The notes beneath the pieces are model-generated. The model saw only the letters and a program-made list of their open reading frames with translations. It was not told the DNA's origin and made no database searches. Positions 53,887-62,763 of a stretch of DNA of 64,000 nt are shown one piece after another (within the stretch, counting starts at the first letter, position 1; each line of letters starts with the position of its first letter). Location of the stretch: NCBI RefSeq assembly GCF_011046735.1, contig NZ_CP049258.1:558001-622000 (forward strand). The letters run 5' to 3'. A program made the translations under genes and the position numbers. The stretch is from Nordella sp. HKS 07 (GTDB lineage Bacteria > Pseudomonadota > Alphaproteobacteria > Rhizobiales > Aestuariivirgaceae).

Positions 53887-54515
53887 TCAAGCCGTTGTTA
53901 TCACTTTGACCGGCCCCCGGCGATCGAGAACATCGACGACGACTTGCGATCCTGACCGTTTTAGCATCACATCAGCAGACGTCCCATCAACAATGTTGAG
54001 GTTTCGAAGCGTGACCTCGCCGATGAAAGTCCGGCAACCTCGGATCCTCGAAGGTGAGACGCCGCGGGGTCGAAGCCCAGGCCGAGACAGGATTGCAAAA
54101 GGTAAAGCGGTGCGGCGGCGGCCCAGGCGTGGGGGGCGCAGGCGACAGGATAGAAAGTAGGCCCCCTCGTAAGCTGCCGTGCGAAACCACAGAGAATTTC
54201 CGGCAAGCGACGGAGGTCGACATAGGTCGAAGCCAAAAGTCCTCTGAAGTGCGCCACCCTCCCGCGCTTGAAGCCGTAGCGTGCGAAACCGGCGGCAATC
54301 AGCGCACTCTCATGGGGCCAGACCGATCCATTGTGATAACTCATCGTACGGTATCGAGCCTCAGTGGCTGCCACCGTCCGAACGCCCCAGCCTGAAAAGG
54401 ATGCCGGGCTCACCAGGGTCTTTGCCAGGACTGCGGCTCTTTCTGGGTAGGCAATGCCCGTTAACAAGGCATGACCGCTACATCGCCGAGGAGGCTCCGA
54501 ACTTGAGCCGCCCAC
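53887..54515 (-). pseudogene. Amylo-alpha-1,6-glucosidase (debranching enzyme) C-terminal remnant
   Basis: The minus frame carries SGHALLTGIAYPERAAVLAK, TLVSPASFSGWGVRTVAATE, ARYRTMSYHNGSVWPHESAL and LRRLPEILCGFARQ, all from the catalytic C-terminal part of glycogen-debranching-type glucosidases (GSVWPHE). The frame breaks twice near the end, continuing as LTFEDPRLPDF then IGEVTLRNLNIVDGTSADVM to a stop at 53887. The N-terminal ~500 residues are absent. Dead remnant between two hsp20 genes. Confidence 0.85.
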
Positions 54516-54733
54516 AGGCCGTGTGCCCTGCGCTGCAGGACTGTGCGTCGAGATGGGTTATCTGCCGTGGAATGGTATGAATACTGACTCGGACTGATGA
54601 CCCGCCAGGCGTGGGGTTACTCATACGTTGTCCATGGTTTTTTCGGCGCAAGAGGATTTCTTTTCAGTCCATTCCTATTAGAAGGAGTTGTAAGTCGAGT
54701 TTCAGTTCGGAACAAAAATTTTTCCGACCGGGA

Positions 54734-54761
54734 CTTGAACTCAGGACTTCCCCAACTAGAT
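54734..54761 (+). promoter_or_regulatory. Candidate RpoH promoter of third hsp20
   Basis: CTTGAA (54734-54739), 11 bases, CCCAACTAGAT (54751-54761), about 100 bp before the ATG at 54861. It matches the promoter candidate of the 53259 gene at equal spacing. Confidence 0.55.
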
Positions 54762-54774
54762 CGAATTCTACCGG

Positions 54775-54860
54775 GATTATAATCGGGTTAGCCCGGCGCG
54801 TCCATTGGCGGACGTCCGATGCGCTGCTCGTACCCATGTTGCTCAATGGAGGATGTGGCT
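54775..54860 (+). promoter_or_regulatory. ROSE-like RNA thermometer leader
   Basis: Ends UUGCU-CAAU-GGAGGAU-GUGGCU-AUG, again the UYGCU signature facing the ribosome site with a 4-base loop (54839-54854). Upstream, CGTCC-ATTGG-CGGACG gives another stem near 54800-54815, as expected for the multi-hairpin ROSE layout. The last ~25 bases are nearly identical to the leader of the 53259 gene. Confidence 0.75.
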
Positions 54861-55304
54861 ATGAGGAACTTCGACTTTTCAACCTTGTCACGCTCAAGCG
54901 TTGGCTTTGAGCCTCTTTTCAAGCTCATCAATGAGGCTCAGAAGCGTTTTGACGCGGAAGGCGGCTTCCCGCCTTACGACATCATCCGGAAAGACGACTC
55001 AACCTATTTCATCCGATTGGCGGTTGCGGGGTTCTCGGAAGATGAACTTACCATCACTGCCAAGCAAAATCTCTTGACCGTTTCCGGTCAGAAGAAACCG
55101 GATGAAAAGCGCCATTACCTGCATGAGGGCATAGCAGGCCAGGCCTTCGAGAGACACTTCAGCCTTGCCGATCATATCGAGGTAAGTGGGGCCTCTTATG
55201 AAAACGGCATTCTTCAGATCGAGCTCCATCAGGAAATTCCGGAAGCGGCAAAGTCCCGGAAAATAACTATCAACGGTGGAGCATCTGCCAAGCTCATCAA
55301 TTGA
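54861..55304 (+). CDS. Small heat-shock protein Hsp20 (HspA-like)
   Basis: 147 aa. MRNFDFSTLSRSSVGFEPLF, then PPYDIIRKDDSTYFIRLAVA (crystallin domain from ~residue 40), GFSEDELTITAKQNLLTVSG, FERHFSLADHIEVSGASYEN and GILQIELHQEIPEAAKSRKI. Paralogue of the 53259 protein, on the opposite strand. The ATG at 54861 follows GGAGGATGT within the ROSE-like leader. It is followed 11 bp later by a small gene on the same strand. Confidence 0.95.
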   Translation: MRNFDFSTLSRSSVGFEPLFKLINEAQKRFDAEGGFPPYDIIRKDDSTYFIRLAVAGFSEDELTITAKQNLLTVSGQKKPDEKRHYLHEGIAGQAFERHFSLADHIEVSGASYENGILQIELHQEIPEAAKSRKITINGGASAKLIN

Positions 55305-55315
55305 TGGAGGCCGTC

Positions 55316-55642
55316 ATGCGAGGAATGTATCTATCCCGAAGGATCCCCAGCGGGCTGGACCTTGATGACAGCCTGAGGCCCGCTGATGCGTTTACACACC
55401 CTCAGGAAGTGGTCTGCGATCCAGATCTCACCGTAAACGAGAAGCGCGCCATTTTGGCGTCCTGGGCCTCTGACGCCTGCGCCGTGGAAGCCATGCCAAG
55501 TTTGCGAAGAAACCCGGCCGGGCGAACGGTGACGTTCGACGAGATCATGGACGCTCTCAAAGAATTGGACGAGGAGGCAAGACGGGGGATGAAGCGAACG
55601 CCGTCATATCGTCGCTTGTTGAGCCAGCGATATATTCTTTAA
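55316..55642 (+). CDS. Hypothetical protein downstream of hsp20
   Basis: 108 aa from ATG 55316 with GGAGG six bases upstream. It reads MRGMYLSRRIPSGLDLDDSL, AFTHPQEVVCDPDLTVNEKR, AILASWASDACAVEAMPSLR and TVTFDEIMDALKELDEEARR. The central KRAILASWASDACAVE stretch is a recurrent motif of short rhizobial proteins often found by hsp20 genes. Probably cotranscribed with hsp20 as a stress protein; function unknown. Confidence 0.8.
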   Translation: MRGMYLSRRIPSGLDLDDSLRPADAFTHPQEVVCDPDLTVNEKRAILASWASDACAVEAMPSLRRNPAGRTVTFDEIMDALKELDEEARRGMKRTPSYRRLLSQRYIL

Positions 55643-56132
55643 ACTGGCGACCGCCTGTCCTTAGTCCATCACAATTGTAGAGCCCGCTGCCCATAGTCTG
55701 GAGCAGTGGGCGTTTCGTCCCGCAATCGTAGCATGAACCTAGCCAATCATTTGCTGAGAGAGGCTGGCAGACTCGGCAGCAGCCAGACCCCTTCGGTCAA
55801 CACCCGCGGGCTTCTCCTAGTAGCCACGGGGTCTCGGAAGTGTGAGGAACCGGATCACGCTAAGGTCAGGTTCTGCGGCGCTTGTCAAACCTCGAACCAT
55901 GGCTGTTTTGCGGGCTGAGGACTATCCGACGCACTCTTTCGAAACGGCACCTTTCCGGTCTGGGGACATCGTGTCATCTCTCCATCGGGTTTCAGGACAT
56001 AAGCGTTTAGGCCGCACTTGCTGCACACAATCGATCGTTCTTGCGGGTAAACGCCCTTCCACCAGGCGTGTCGACAGCCAGACCCAGAGAGAACTAATCG
56101 AAGAAGAGCGCGGGTGTTGATCATGCTCTCCC
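55643..56132. other. Non-coding or degenerate stretch
   Basis: 490 bp. A minus frame around 55885-56136 (CRHAWWKGVYPQERSIVCSK, CGLNAYVLKPDGEMTRCP) has a CxxC pair but no ribosome site and odd composition. It could be a decayed zinc-ribbon gene. No other feature is supported. Confidence 0.35.
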
Positions 56133-56339
56133 TCACGGGCGCCCTGAATGCAGCCTTTCATATTTTGCCAGGCGCTCCGCTTCCTGTTCTATCCTGCTTC
56201 GGTCGCCCGCATGGCCCTGCACGATATTTCGAGCCGTGGCGCGGGAAAGACCGTAGCGATTGCAAAGATGGTCTACTTCCCAGCGCTCGCTGAACCCCGG
56301 GCTGGCGCCCATATTATTGACGGCAACTTGCTTTTGCAT
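56133..56339 (-). CDS. Small DUF3606-like protein
   Basis: 68 aa. FSERWEVDHLCNRYGLSRAT, ARNIVQGHAGDRSRIEQEAE and RLAKYER resemble short DUF3606-type proteins of rhizobia that carry a helical segment with an HTH-like look. GGAGAGAGGAG stands directly before the ATG. Function unknown, often stress-linked. Confidence 0.6.
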   Translation of the reverse strand: MQKQVAVNNMGASPGFSERWEVDHLCNRYGLSRATARNIVQGHAGDRSRIEQEAERLAKYERLHSGRP

Positions 56340-56863
56340 CTCCTCTCTCCAATGTGCTGTTGAGTGCCGGCAGCTGCCGGCCCGATTTATGTAGTTTGGG
56401 CTTAGGGGTCTTCAAGCCCTTAGATAATCGAACCGGTTTGGCTTGGGGGTAAACGGGCGCTGCCCGCCTGTGATGAGCCTTCCGGCGACGTGCTGTGAGC
56501 GGCGCTATGGTGTCGTCAACGCGTTCTGGCTTCTCGGCCGGCCGAGGGTTGCCCTTTGGCCGGACGGTGATTTTGTTCCTCAATGGGCAACGAGGTAGAC
56601 CTGCTGGCATTGAAGCGTCGTAAAAGTCGCCTCGACGCCCGAGGAAATCCGTCAGGACACCATCGGACGCGGCTGCGTCAGGCACGTTGACATTCCCGGG
56701 TCCACGGCCGCGGGATCTCCGCAAGTCCGGGAATCGGCGTGTTCTCGCAAGGCGGCGCGATACCCTGCTCGGTCGGCGTCTTGTTAATGTCGGGGAAGCT
56801 CACGCCGTGCATGGCGTCGAGGTGATAGACGCCCGGCCGTGCAACTCTGCTCGGCCTCTCGGA
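56340..56863. other. Intergenic stretch
   Basis: 524 bp. A long minus frame (56314-56724, Arg/Pro/Lys-rich) overlaps the gene at 56133 and has no convincing start; I do not accept it. Nothing else is supported. Confidence 0.3.
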
Positions 56864-57115
56864 TCACATCGGGAATTTCCCGCATTTCCTGGCGAAGCAA
56901 TTCGCGCTTTCCTCCCTTGTTGGCATTGCGGGAGACGATCGGCGCTTGCCTTTCATCGCTTTGGCTAATGCGCGTTGATCGCAAACCGCCGCGTGTATTT
57001 CGAAAAGTTCTGAAACTAGCGGGGATCCGCACTCGAGCGCCATTTTGCGAGCGCGGTCGGCCTGGATCTGAAGTTTTGTGAGGGTGTTTCTCGTCTTCCG
57101 TCTGCTCTTGGCCAT
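56864..57115 (-). CDS. Small basic hypothetical protein
   Basis: 83 aa from ATG 57115: MAKSRRKTRNTLTKLQIQAD, RARKMALECGSPLVSELFEI, HAAVCDQRALAKAMKGKRRS. A basic N-terminus, a short helix and a Cys-containing tail resemble small rhizobial proteins of unknown function. The ribosome site is weak. It lies 16 bp downstream of the RHH gene on the same strand, so an operon is likely. Confidence 0.5.
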   Translation of the reverse strand: MAKSRRKTRNTLTKLQIQADRARKMALECGSPLVSELFEIHAAVCDQRALAKAMKGKRRSSPAMPTREESANCFARKCGKFPM

Positions 57116-57131
57116 GGTGATACAAACGCAA

Positions 57132-57407
57132 TTACCTGCGCCCCCTAGTGGAGCCATTGGTTGGTCCGTCGCGTGTGGAAGGCGTTATTTCCTCCCCCAT
57201 TGGGGAGGTGATCACTCCATATTCCGCCGATTTGAGGCCACCGTTTGCAAGTTCGAAGCCCTGCGCAACTAGACCCCGCCTTATGATTTCTCGAACAGCA
57301 GCAGCTCGGCTTGGCATGCGGTTTCTGAAACGCCAATCTTCCACTGCCTGTGCTTCGGGCCCGTCCAACATAATTTGAAGTCTAATTTCGCGATGCCGAG
57401 GAGACAT
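57132..57407 (-). CDS. Ribbon-helix-helix-like small protein
   Basis: 91 aa. RLQIMLDGPEAQAVEDWRFR followed by NRMPSRAAAVREIIRRGLVA is the strand-helix-helix pattern of CopG/RHH DNA-binding proteins. The C-terminal half (FELANGGLKSAEYGVITSPM) is unstructured. Could be an antitoxin or autoregulator, but no toxin gene is adjacent. Confidence 0.7.
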   Translation of the reverse strand: MSPRHREIRLQIMLDGPEAQAVEDWRFRNRMPSRAAAVREIIRRGLVAQGFELANGGLKSAEYGVITSPMGEEITPSTRDGPTNGSTRGRR

Positions 57408-57986
57408 CGTAACCCTCTTTCCGATTAGACTACTTAGCTTTGTTAGTCATTATCCTCCATAACTAACAAGCAGTACATAGGTTCCCGCTACTTCGTTGAT
57501 TGCACCTCATGTTCGCTTTATATTCTGTCGAATTGCCGGCGAACTAGAAAACCTCCGCCTAAGGCGGAGCGCCAGGCGGGGTGGCCGGTGTCCGCTCAAC
57601 TGGGGGCATTGGCAAGCGGACGGGGACCACCGTCCTCGGAACCCGATGTGAGTAAAGTCGCCGTGAAACCTACAGGCCCCGCGCGGAAGGCGAATTAGGA
57701 ATCTTCCTGGAACTGGGGTAGTTCACTCGTATTGTCAGCACGTGCATTTTCTTGCAACCGGGCGCTGACGACTGAGAGTTCTATGTGCTCCCGCCTCAAA
57801 GTGGAGCACAATATGTCCCCAAAGAACCCCGCTTTTCCTGATATGCTGCTTACCTCGAAGGTACGGGAAAACACCCGAGCGATAATGAGCGATCTCGTGA
57901 GTTTCTCAAATCGACTGAGGCAATGGTCGATGGCTATATTCCTGCTAAGGAACGGAACCAATTGCTTGAGCATTTGGCGGCGGCCT
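57408..57986. other. Low-information stretch with stem-loop
   Basis: 579 bp. The hairpin CTCCGCC-TAA-GGCGGAG lies at 57553-57569. A frame ending near 57986 (SREFLKSTEAMVDGYIPAKE, RNQLLEHLAAA) is protein-like but has no start codon, so it may be a decayed gene. Confidence 0.35.
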
Positions 57987-58170
57987 AGCGGAGACGGGGG
58001 ACGTTATCGCTAAAGAACAATGGCGAATTTTGCGGGAACTGTCCGCGAAAGGTGGGGTACGGGCCAAGCCGAAGAGATGCTCAGGCAGTATGAGAAAGCT
58101 TCCTTTAAAAAACTGGCGGGAACTGAAAGAATTGCTGGACCGGTTGGATCGGGTAGAAAAATCAGACTGA
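57987..58170 (+). pseudogene. Degenerate small ORF
   Basis: In frame with the TGA at 58168 the sequence reads VIAKEQWRILRELSAKGGVR, KPLP-like RKLPLKNWRELKELLDRLDR and VEKSD. It looks like a real protein C-terminus, but no start codon with a ribosome site precedes it. Confidence 0.3.
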
Positions 58171-58432
58171 CCTGCGTCAGAAAAAGCCTCGTTCGTGCTT
58201 TCTTCATGGCGATACATGCCATTCTCTTCAGGCAGCGCAAACTCTCACCTAAGTGCCAATCCCGGGTTGAGAGTAGTGACAGTCGCGCCCCTGGGTAGGT
58301 CTCGCGCAGCGATTTGCTGACATGAGCCGGGCATCCTGGGTCGCTCAGCCCCCCTCGTCGAGTCAAGGTAGAGCCTGCCGCACAGCACCACGGCGGCAGG
58401 CAGATTCGCTTAATTCCACCAAGCATCTCACC

Positions 58433-58762
58433 ATGAAATTGCACAGCGTATTATGGGCGAGCGCCGCTACCCTCGCGAGCCGCCAGCCCCTCCGCCGCGT
58501 CGAACTCTATGCCGAAATAGCCCGGTGCGAAGCCTCGCCGATTACGGACGAGGTCGCCCGGAAAGTTGCCGCCATTGAGGCGGAAGCCGAAAACTGCCGC
58601 CAAGCGCTGCATCGGTTAGGCGCCTTCCGACCGGATAAGGATCCGACATGCCCTTATTGCTGGATCGTGAACGAGGAACGTGCTTCCGTTTCAGACAGTG
58701 CCCAGCCGGGGCTGTATCGCTGCTCAAAGTGCGATGGCGAATACAGTTTATCGGCCTTATAA
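58433..58762 (+). CDS. Zinc-ribbon-like hypothetical protein
   Basis: 110 aa. N-terminal helices (LRRVELYAEIARCEASPITD, KVAAIEAEAENCRQALHRLG) lead to a two-pair cysteine motif (TCPYCWIVNEE ... YRCSKCDGEYSLSAL) that should bind zinc. A longer upstream frame exists, but ATG 58433 gives the sensible start. Family not recognised. Confidence 0.55.
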   Translation: MKLHSVLWASAATLASRQPLRRVELYAEIARCEASPITDEVARKVAAIEAEAENCRQALHRLGAFRPDKDPTCPYCWIVNEERASVSDSAQPGLYRCSKCDGEYSLSAL

Positions 58763-59162
58763 CGCGAGAACGATAAGCAGCCCGCGTTTTGGAATGGGGT
58801 TGGCATTTTGCGAGCCAAGTTTGGGCGGTCCAACGAGCTTGTTGTCGCTGCCCGCCGGTGACCGCCTCCCGGAAATCGAGCCAGATCTGGGAAGCTTCGG
58901 ATCCATATCTTTATCTACGTACGACGCGGACGCATTATCTGTGGTGGTGAAGACGAAGAATTCACTGATGAGGAGAAGCGGAATGCGCTGACTCCTGCCA
59001 AGGTGACCCGACTCAGTTCAAAGTTGCGTCGTCTGATGTCCTGCATTAGAAGTCTGACGTTGGTCACGCGCTTAACATAGACAGCTTCACTCTCTTGCAA
59101 ACTATCAAGGGCGGCCGGTTGCCAAAGCGCCACCCTCCATCGAGGCGCACTATCGACCGGTC
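58763..59162. other. Intergenic region
   Basis: 400 bp with no supported gene or clear hairpin; only shadow frames. Confidence 0.3.
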
Positions 59163-59638
59163 TCAGATCTTGCGGCTGTCGTAAGCCCAATGAAGCAGCG
59201 CCTGACGCTGTCGACGCCGGCAACTGAGGTCGCCGACCGCACACCGCTCGCGGATTTGTGCAACGTGATGACGCATGGCCTTCCAGCGCCTGATCTGGCG
59301 TTCGTCCTCGCCAGGTATCCGCCGGGCAAGGTAGTACCGGCAATACCATTGAAACCACCCCCGCGGATCGTCCGGATGGATCCATCCTCTGGCGCGCCAG
59401 ACTGATAGAGGCTGGCTGGCATTGACTCGGAAGCAGTTCAGCGACGGATCTCGCTTCGCCGACGAGAGCTTGGCGCCTGTGAACCACTCGGCCGGAAACT
59501 CGGCAGTCGTGTCGGTCATATATTTGCCGCCGAACACGCCGAGCCCCAGCATTCCTTGGGTGTAAGCTCGGGCCGAAATCCGGGATCGAATTCATCTCCG
59601 GTGTGTGCTGAAAGCGTGTAGCGATAGCCGCGCTGCAT
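59163..59638 (-). pseudogene. Conserved hypothetical protein with one frameshift
   Basis: Starts MQRGYRYTLSAHTGDEFDPG, FRPELTPKE (ATG at 59638), then one base is missing near 59552 (GAATG for GAGATG). It continues MLGLGVFGGKYMTDTTAEFP, SLNCFRVNASQPLSVWRARG, WIHPDDPRGWFQWYCRYYLA and ALLHWAYDSRKI. It is a widespread uncharacterised family in alphaproteobacteria and fungi; aromatic-rich, single domain. Restored length about 158 aa. Confidence 0.75.
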
Positions 59639-59704
59639 GGTGTCGTTTGACCTCGATCGTACCCGTTCGCTCCGCCATCATCATCGTCTCGGTGGCCTTT
59701 GACA

Positions 59705-60181
59705 TCAGCTTGCGTTAAGCCGCGTAATCTCCCAGTTCAGGACCGCCGCGAATGTGACCCAGCCGAGATACGGCCACAGCAAGGCGCTTGCTATTTGGTC
59801 GATCTGCCAGAAGCTGAACGCCGTCAGTGCTATCGCCACCCACAACGCTAGGATGGTCACTAGCCCACCGCGCGGATTGTGGCCGGCAAAGAAAACCCAC
59901 GACCATGCTGCGTTGAGAGCGATCTGGATCAGAAACAGCACAACCGCCACCGTGGTCCACCGACCCTCTGTAGAGGTGAGCACCCGGTAGAAGGCGTAGG
60001 CCATCATTGCGTACAGAACGGCCCAGATCGGCCCGAAGATCCAGTTAGGCGGATTAAAGGACGGTTTTGCCAGGCTCGCATACCAAGTCGGGATGTTCGG
60101 CATGGTCGCAATGTTGCCGAGTAGGGCAGCGGCGGCGACCGGCACGACGGCGATGATTATTTCGAGTGACACATTGCGCAC
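59705..60181 (-). CDS. tspO: TspO/MBR-family membrane protein
   Basis: 158 aa with five transmembrane helices. Conserved stretches: TWYASLAKPSFNPPNWIFGP near residue 32, IWAVLYAMMAYAFYRV, QIALNAAWSWVFFAGHNPRG near 87 and LLWPYLGWVTFAAVLNWEIT at the end. Relatives bind porphyrins and affect tetrapyrrole or stress regulation in alphaproteobacteria. Confidence 0.95.
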   Translation of the reverse strand: MRNVSLEIIIAVVPVAAAALLGNIATMPNIPTWYASLAKPSFNPPNWIFGPIWAVLYAMMAYAFYRVLTSTEGRWTTVAVVLFLIQIALNAAWSWVFFAGHNPRGGLVTILALWVAIALTAFSFWQIDQIASALLWPYLGWVTFAAVLNWEITRLNAS

Positions 60182-60248
60182 TTAACGATGGCTCCTCTAT
60201 CGCGGCACAGGCCGCCGCAGTGTCGGCAGCGGCCTGCCGTGTTTGGTG

Positions 60249-60752
60249 TCACTTGGCCGGCGGTAGCAACACAGTGTCGATGACGTGGATCACGCCATTC
60301 GATGCGGCCACATCGGCGGCAGAGACAGTCGCATCATTGACCATCACCTTGTCGCCGTTGACCGCAATTTTCACGGGCGCGCCGTTCACGGTCTTTGCTT
60401 CCGACAGCTTGACGACGTCAGCAGCCATGACCTTGCCGGCGACCACGTGGTAGGTGAGGATTGCGGTCAGCTGATCCTTGTTCTCGGGCTTGAGCAGGTT
60501 CTCGACGGTGCCCGCCGGCAGCTTCGCAAACGCGGCATCAGTCGGTGCGAAGACGGTGAATGGCCCCGCACCTTTCAAAGTATCGACCAGGCCCGCAGTG
60601 CCGAGGGCCGCTGCAAGAGTTTTGAACTCACCCGCGCTCACGGCGGTGTCGACTATATCCTTCTCGGCCGCGCGGGCCATTGTGCTTGAAGCGGCAATTC
60701 CAACGGCAAGCGCTGCGGCGGCCGCGAGTTTCATGATTTTGATCTTCATCAT
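60249..60752 (-). CDS. Fasciclin-domain secreted protein
   Basis: 167 aa. Signal peptide [20 protein letters not shown], then one FAS1 domain with [60 protein letters not shown] and [21 protein letters not shown]1 proteins mediate adhesion or surface interactions. AAGGAG precedes the ATG. It is divergent from the XRE-cupin gene across an AT-rich region. Confidence 0.94.
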   Translation of the reverse strand: MMKIKIMKLAAAAALAVGIAASSTMARAAEKDIVDTAVSAGEFKTLAAALGTAGLVDTLKGAGPFTVFAPTDAAFAKLPAGTVENLLKPENKDQLTAILTYHVVAGKVMAADVVKLSEAKTVNGAPVKIAVNGDKVMVNDATVSAADVAASNGVIHVIDTVLLPPAK

Positions 60753-60821
60753 TTCGCTCCTTGGGTTGAATGACGAGAGCCGGTTGCCGGCTGGCCCAAC
60801 ACGGGCTGAATGTGCATACAG

Positions 60822-60905
60822 TGAAATATCGTTTTCTTAATACTCACAATTTCGTGATATGAAATTATATTTTCTCCATAGTAAAACAATCACTACGGAA
60901 TTTCA
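60822..60905. promoter_or_regulatory. Candidate operator array in the divergent promoter
   Basis: TGAAAT half-sites at 60822-60827 and 60860-60865 and ATTTCA at 60900-60905, spaced about 38-40 bp, in an AT-rich segment. A perfect inverted repeat AATTTC-GTGATAT-GAAATT lies at 60848-60866. It sits between the fasciclin gene and the XRE-cupin regulator, which may bind here. Confidence 0.5.
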
Positions 60906-60929
60906 TCAGCGGTTCACGAGGAACAAAAA

Positions 60930-61508
60930 ATGCTTGCAGACATTCTGGCCTCCCGGCTCCAGGAATATGCGATCGGTCCCAAGATACGGGCCTTGCGCCG
61001 GGCCAAAGGAGTCAGCCTAGTTCAATTGGGCAAGCACAGCGGGCTGTCATCCGGTCTCTTGTCGAAGATTGAAAGAGGTAACCTGATCCCGCCACTCCCG
61101 ACGCTGTTACGGATCGCTCTGGTGTTCGGCGTTGGCCTGGAGCATTTCTTTGCCGAGAGTGCCAAGCCTGTGCTGGCAGTTGTTCGTAAACAAGACCGCC
61201 TGCGCCTACCTGACGACCCACAGCGGCAATCCGCGTCGTATTTCTTCGAGAGCCTGGACTACCCTGTGACCGATCGGCCCATGGACGCCTATCTCGCTGA
61301 ATTCCATTCTCCATCAAGCCCGCATGCCCATCCAGGCCCGGAGTTAATCTACGTGTTGCGAGGTCATTTGGTGGTTACGCTGGAAAATTCTAACGTTGAG
61401 CTGTCTGAAGGCGACGCCGTGCATTTCGACTCGACGTTTCGGCACAGCTACCACCCGAACGGCCGCGGCACCTGCAACGCAATCGTGATCGTAGCCCGAA
61501 GTAGATAG
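60930..61508 (+). CDS. XRE-family regulator with cupin sensor
   Basis: 192 aa. HTH at the N-terminus (IGPKIRALRRAKGVSLVQLG, KHSGLSSGLLSKIERGNLIP), then a cupin domain (HPGPELIYVLRGHLVVTLEN, SNVELSEGDAVHFDSTFRHS). Such proteins control metabolic or stress operons and bind small ligands in the cupin. Divergent from the fasciclin gene, which it may control together with itself through the repeats at 60822-60905. Confidence 0.92.
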   Translation: MLADILASRLQEYAIGPKIRALRRAKGVSLVQLGKHSGLSSGLLSKIERGNLIPPLPTLLRIALVFGVGLEHFFAESAKPVLAVVRKQDRLRLPDDPQRQSASYFFESLDYPVTDRPMDAYLAEFHSPSSPHAHPGPELIYVLRGHLVVTLENSNVELSEGDAVHFDSTFRHSYHPNGRGTCNAIVIVARSR

Positions 61509-61676
61509 CCAAGGCCATGCTCGGCCAGTCGACTCGCCATGGGCTTGCATAAGGTTTGCCCAACCTCGAGAACCAAGTCGAAGTCTCAGCTAAACTCCGG
61601 TTTGCGCCAGCATTCGGCCACGAGAAAACAAAGGGCAGATTTGAGACCTAACGTTTACCCCTCGAACCGACGGGGC

Positions 61677-62081
61677 TCAGGTGGTTTCTTGATTTCTCAC
61701 GGCGATTGCCAACAAGCGCTTGATACGATCGACCAGGGCTTGGTGAGAGTAAGGCGGCGCCAACACATGAACTTCTTCGCATAGGTCTACTGCGGCGGTC
61801 GCAGCCTTCGAAATCGTTCCAAGGAGTTGCACCTTGATTGAGGGTTTGTTCTCCCTGATCCAGCGGGCGAGTGCAAATCCATCAGATGCGCCGATCAAAT
61901 CAACAGCAATGAGCGCCACATCAACCTTAACGTCGCTTTCCCCAAGGATCAGCTTCGCCTCGTCTGTGTTGGCCGCCTCGACGACCTTGTAGTCACACCC
62001 GCGAAGGTAGTCGGCCAACACGATCCGAACGAGCACCTGCGTCTCTACGGCGAGGACTGTCGCGGCAGCTTCAGTTGTCAT
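61677..62081 (-). CDS. Divergent receiver-domain protein
   Basis: 134 aa single receiver fold. VLAVETQVLVRIVLADYLRG replaces the usual E-D-D start, the phospho-Asp position is kept in VALIAVDLIGASDGFALARW, and the PPYSHQALVDRIKRLL segment lacks the conserved Lys of the KPF motif. Phosphorylation may be altered, so it could be a regulator without normal phospho-transfer. It lies 10 bp downstream of the next receiver gene. Confidence 0.75.
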   Translation of the reverse strand: MTTEAAATVLAVETQVLVRIVLADYLRGCDYKVVEAANTDEAKLILGESDVKVDVALIAVDLIGASDGFALARWIRENKPSIKVQLLGTISKAATAAVDLCEEVHVLAPPYSHQALVDRIKRLLAIAVRNQETT

Positions 62082-62091
62082 TGAGGTCCAG

Positions 62092-62499
62092 CTATGTTGC
62101 TGAGTTCCTGGAGTCGACGAGCTTCAACAGCAAGAGATGCCGGGCGATTTCAGCCAGAACACGCTCATGAGTATAGGGCTTGGGTATGAGCGGCGCAACC
62201 ACGGAACTGGGAACATCGGATGCTGAGATGTGGCCCGATGTCATGATGCAGCCCGTTGCTGGATGGTTGTCGCGGATGTAGACAGCAAGCTGTAGTCCGT
62301 CCATCGGGCCCGCCAAGCGCACATCAGTGAAGACCACCGCGACAGGGACACCGCTATAGAGGATGGCTATAGCGTCCTCAGCCTTAGCCGCCTCCAGCAC
62401 GTGGTATCCGGCGCGGCGCAGAGCGTCGCTAATGTCCATGCGGATCAATACCTCGTCCTCCACGATGAGGATCGTCGGTCTATCCCGCTGATTTGGCAT
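62092..62499 (-). CDS. Response regulator receiver protein
   Basis: About 135 aa from ATG 62499 (GGTGG upstream). Complete receiver: TILIVEDEVLIRMDISDALR with the acidic pocket, phospho-Asp in VVFTDVRLAGPMDGLQLA, and LIPKPYTHERVLAEIARHLL with the conserved Lys. No output domain, so it probably acts as a phospho-acceptor or through protein contact. Upstream partner of the divergent receiver at 61677. Confidence 0.88.
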   Translation of the reverse strand: MPNQRDRPTILIVEDEVLIRMDISDALRRAGYHVLEAAKAEDAIAILYSGVPVAVVFTDVRLAGPMDGLQLAVYIRDNHPATGCIMTSGHISASDVPSSVVAPLIPKPYTHERVLAEIARHLLLLKLVDSRNSAT

Positions 62500-62763
62500 T
62501 AGTTCCACCGTCACTTGCATCCGAACCTCATAGCGCAACCACCAACCGGACCTCCCCACCCTTCGTTCCCTAATGGCAGTCAAAACCGGCAAAAATCTTT
62601 GAGAGGGTCATCGACAAGACCGGCGAGGGTCAACCCCCGTGGGGCCCTCAGACCCTCAGTATCCCGGATGCCCGCTTCTCGGTTCGCTTTCAGTACATTT
62701 TAATGCCGAGTTTTTGGGATAAGGGCCAGATTTTGAAAATTGATCGGCAAAATAGCGGGCACC

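Noticed and set aside
54721-54790. tRNA-like sequence on the minus strand near GTTCAAGTCC
   Set aside because: The supposed T-stem bases do not pair and no acceptor stem closes; the same bases form the RpoH-like promoter of hsp20.
56314-56724. Minus frame of 136 codons
   Set aside because: Overlaps the DUF3606-like gene, is Arg/Pro/Lys-biased and lacks a ribosome site.
57138-57155. GCGCCCCCTAG match to the tRNA-Glu-like fragment at 39797
   Set aside because: Only 11 bases agree and the T-arm does not follow; probably coincidence inside the RHH gene 3' end, so not called as the other end of the island.
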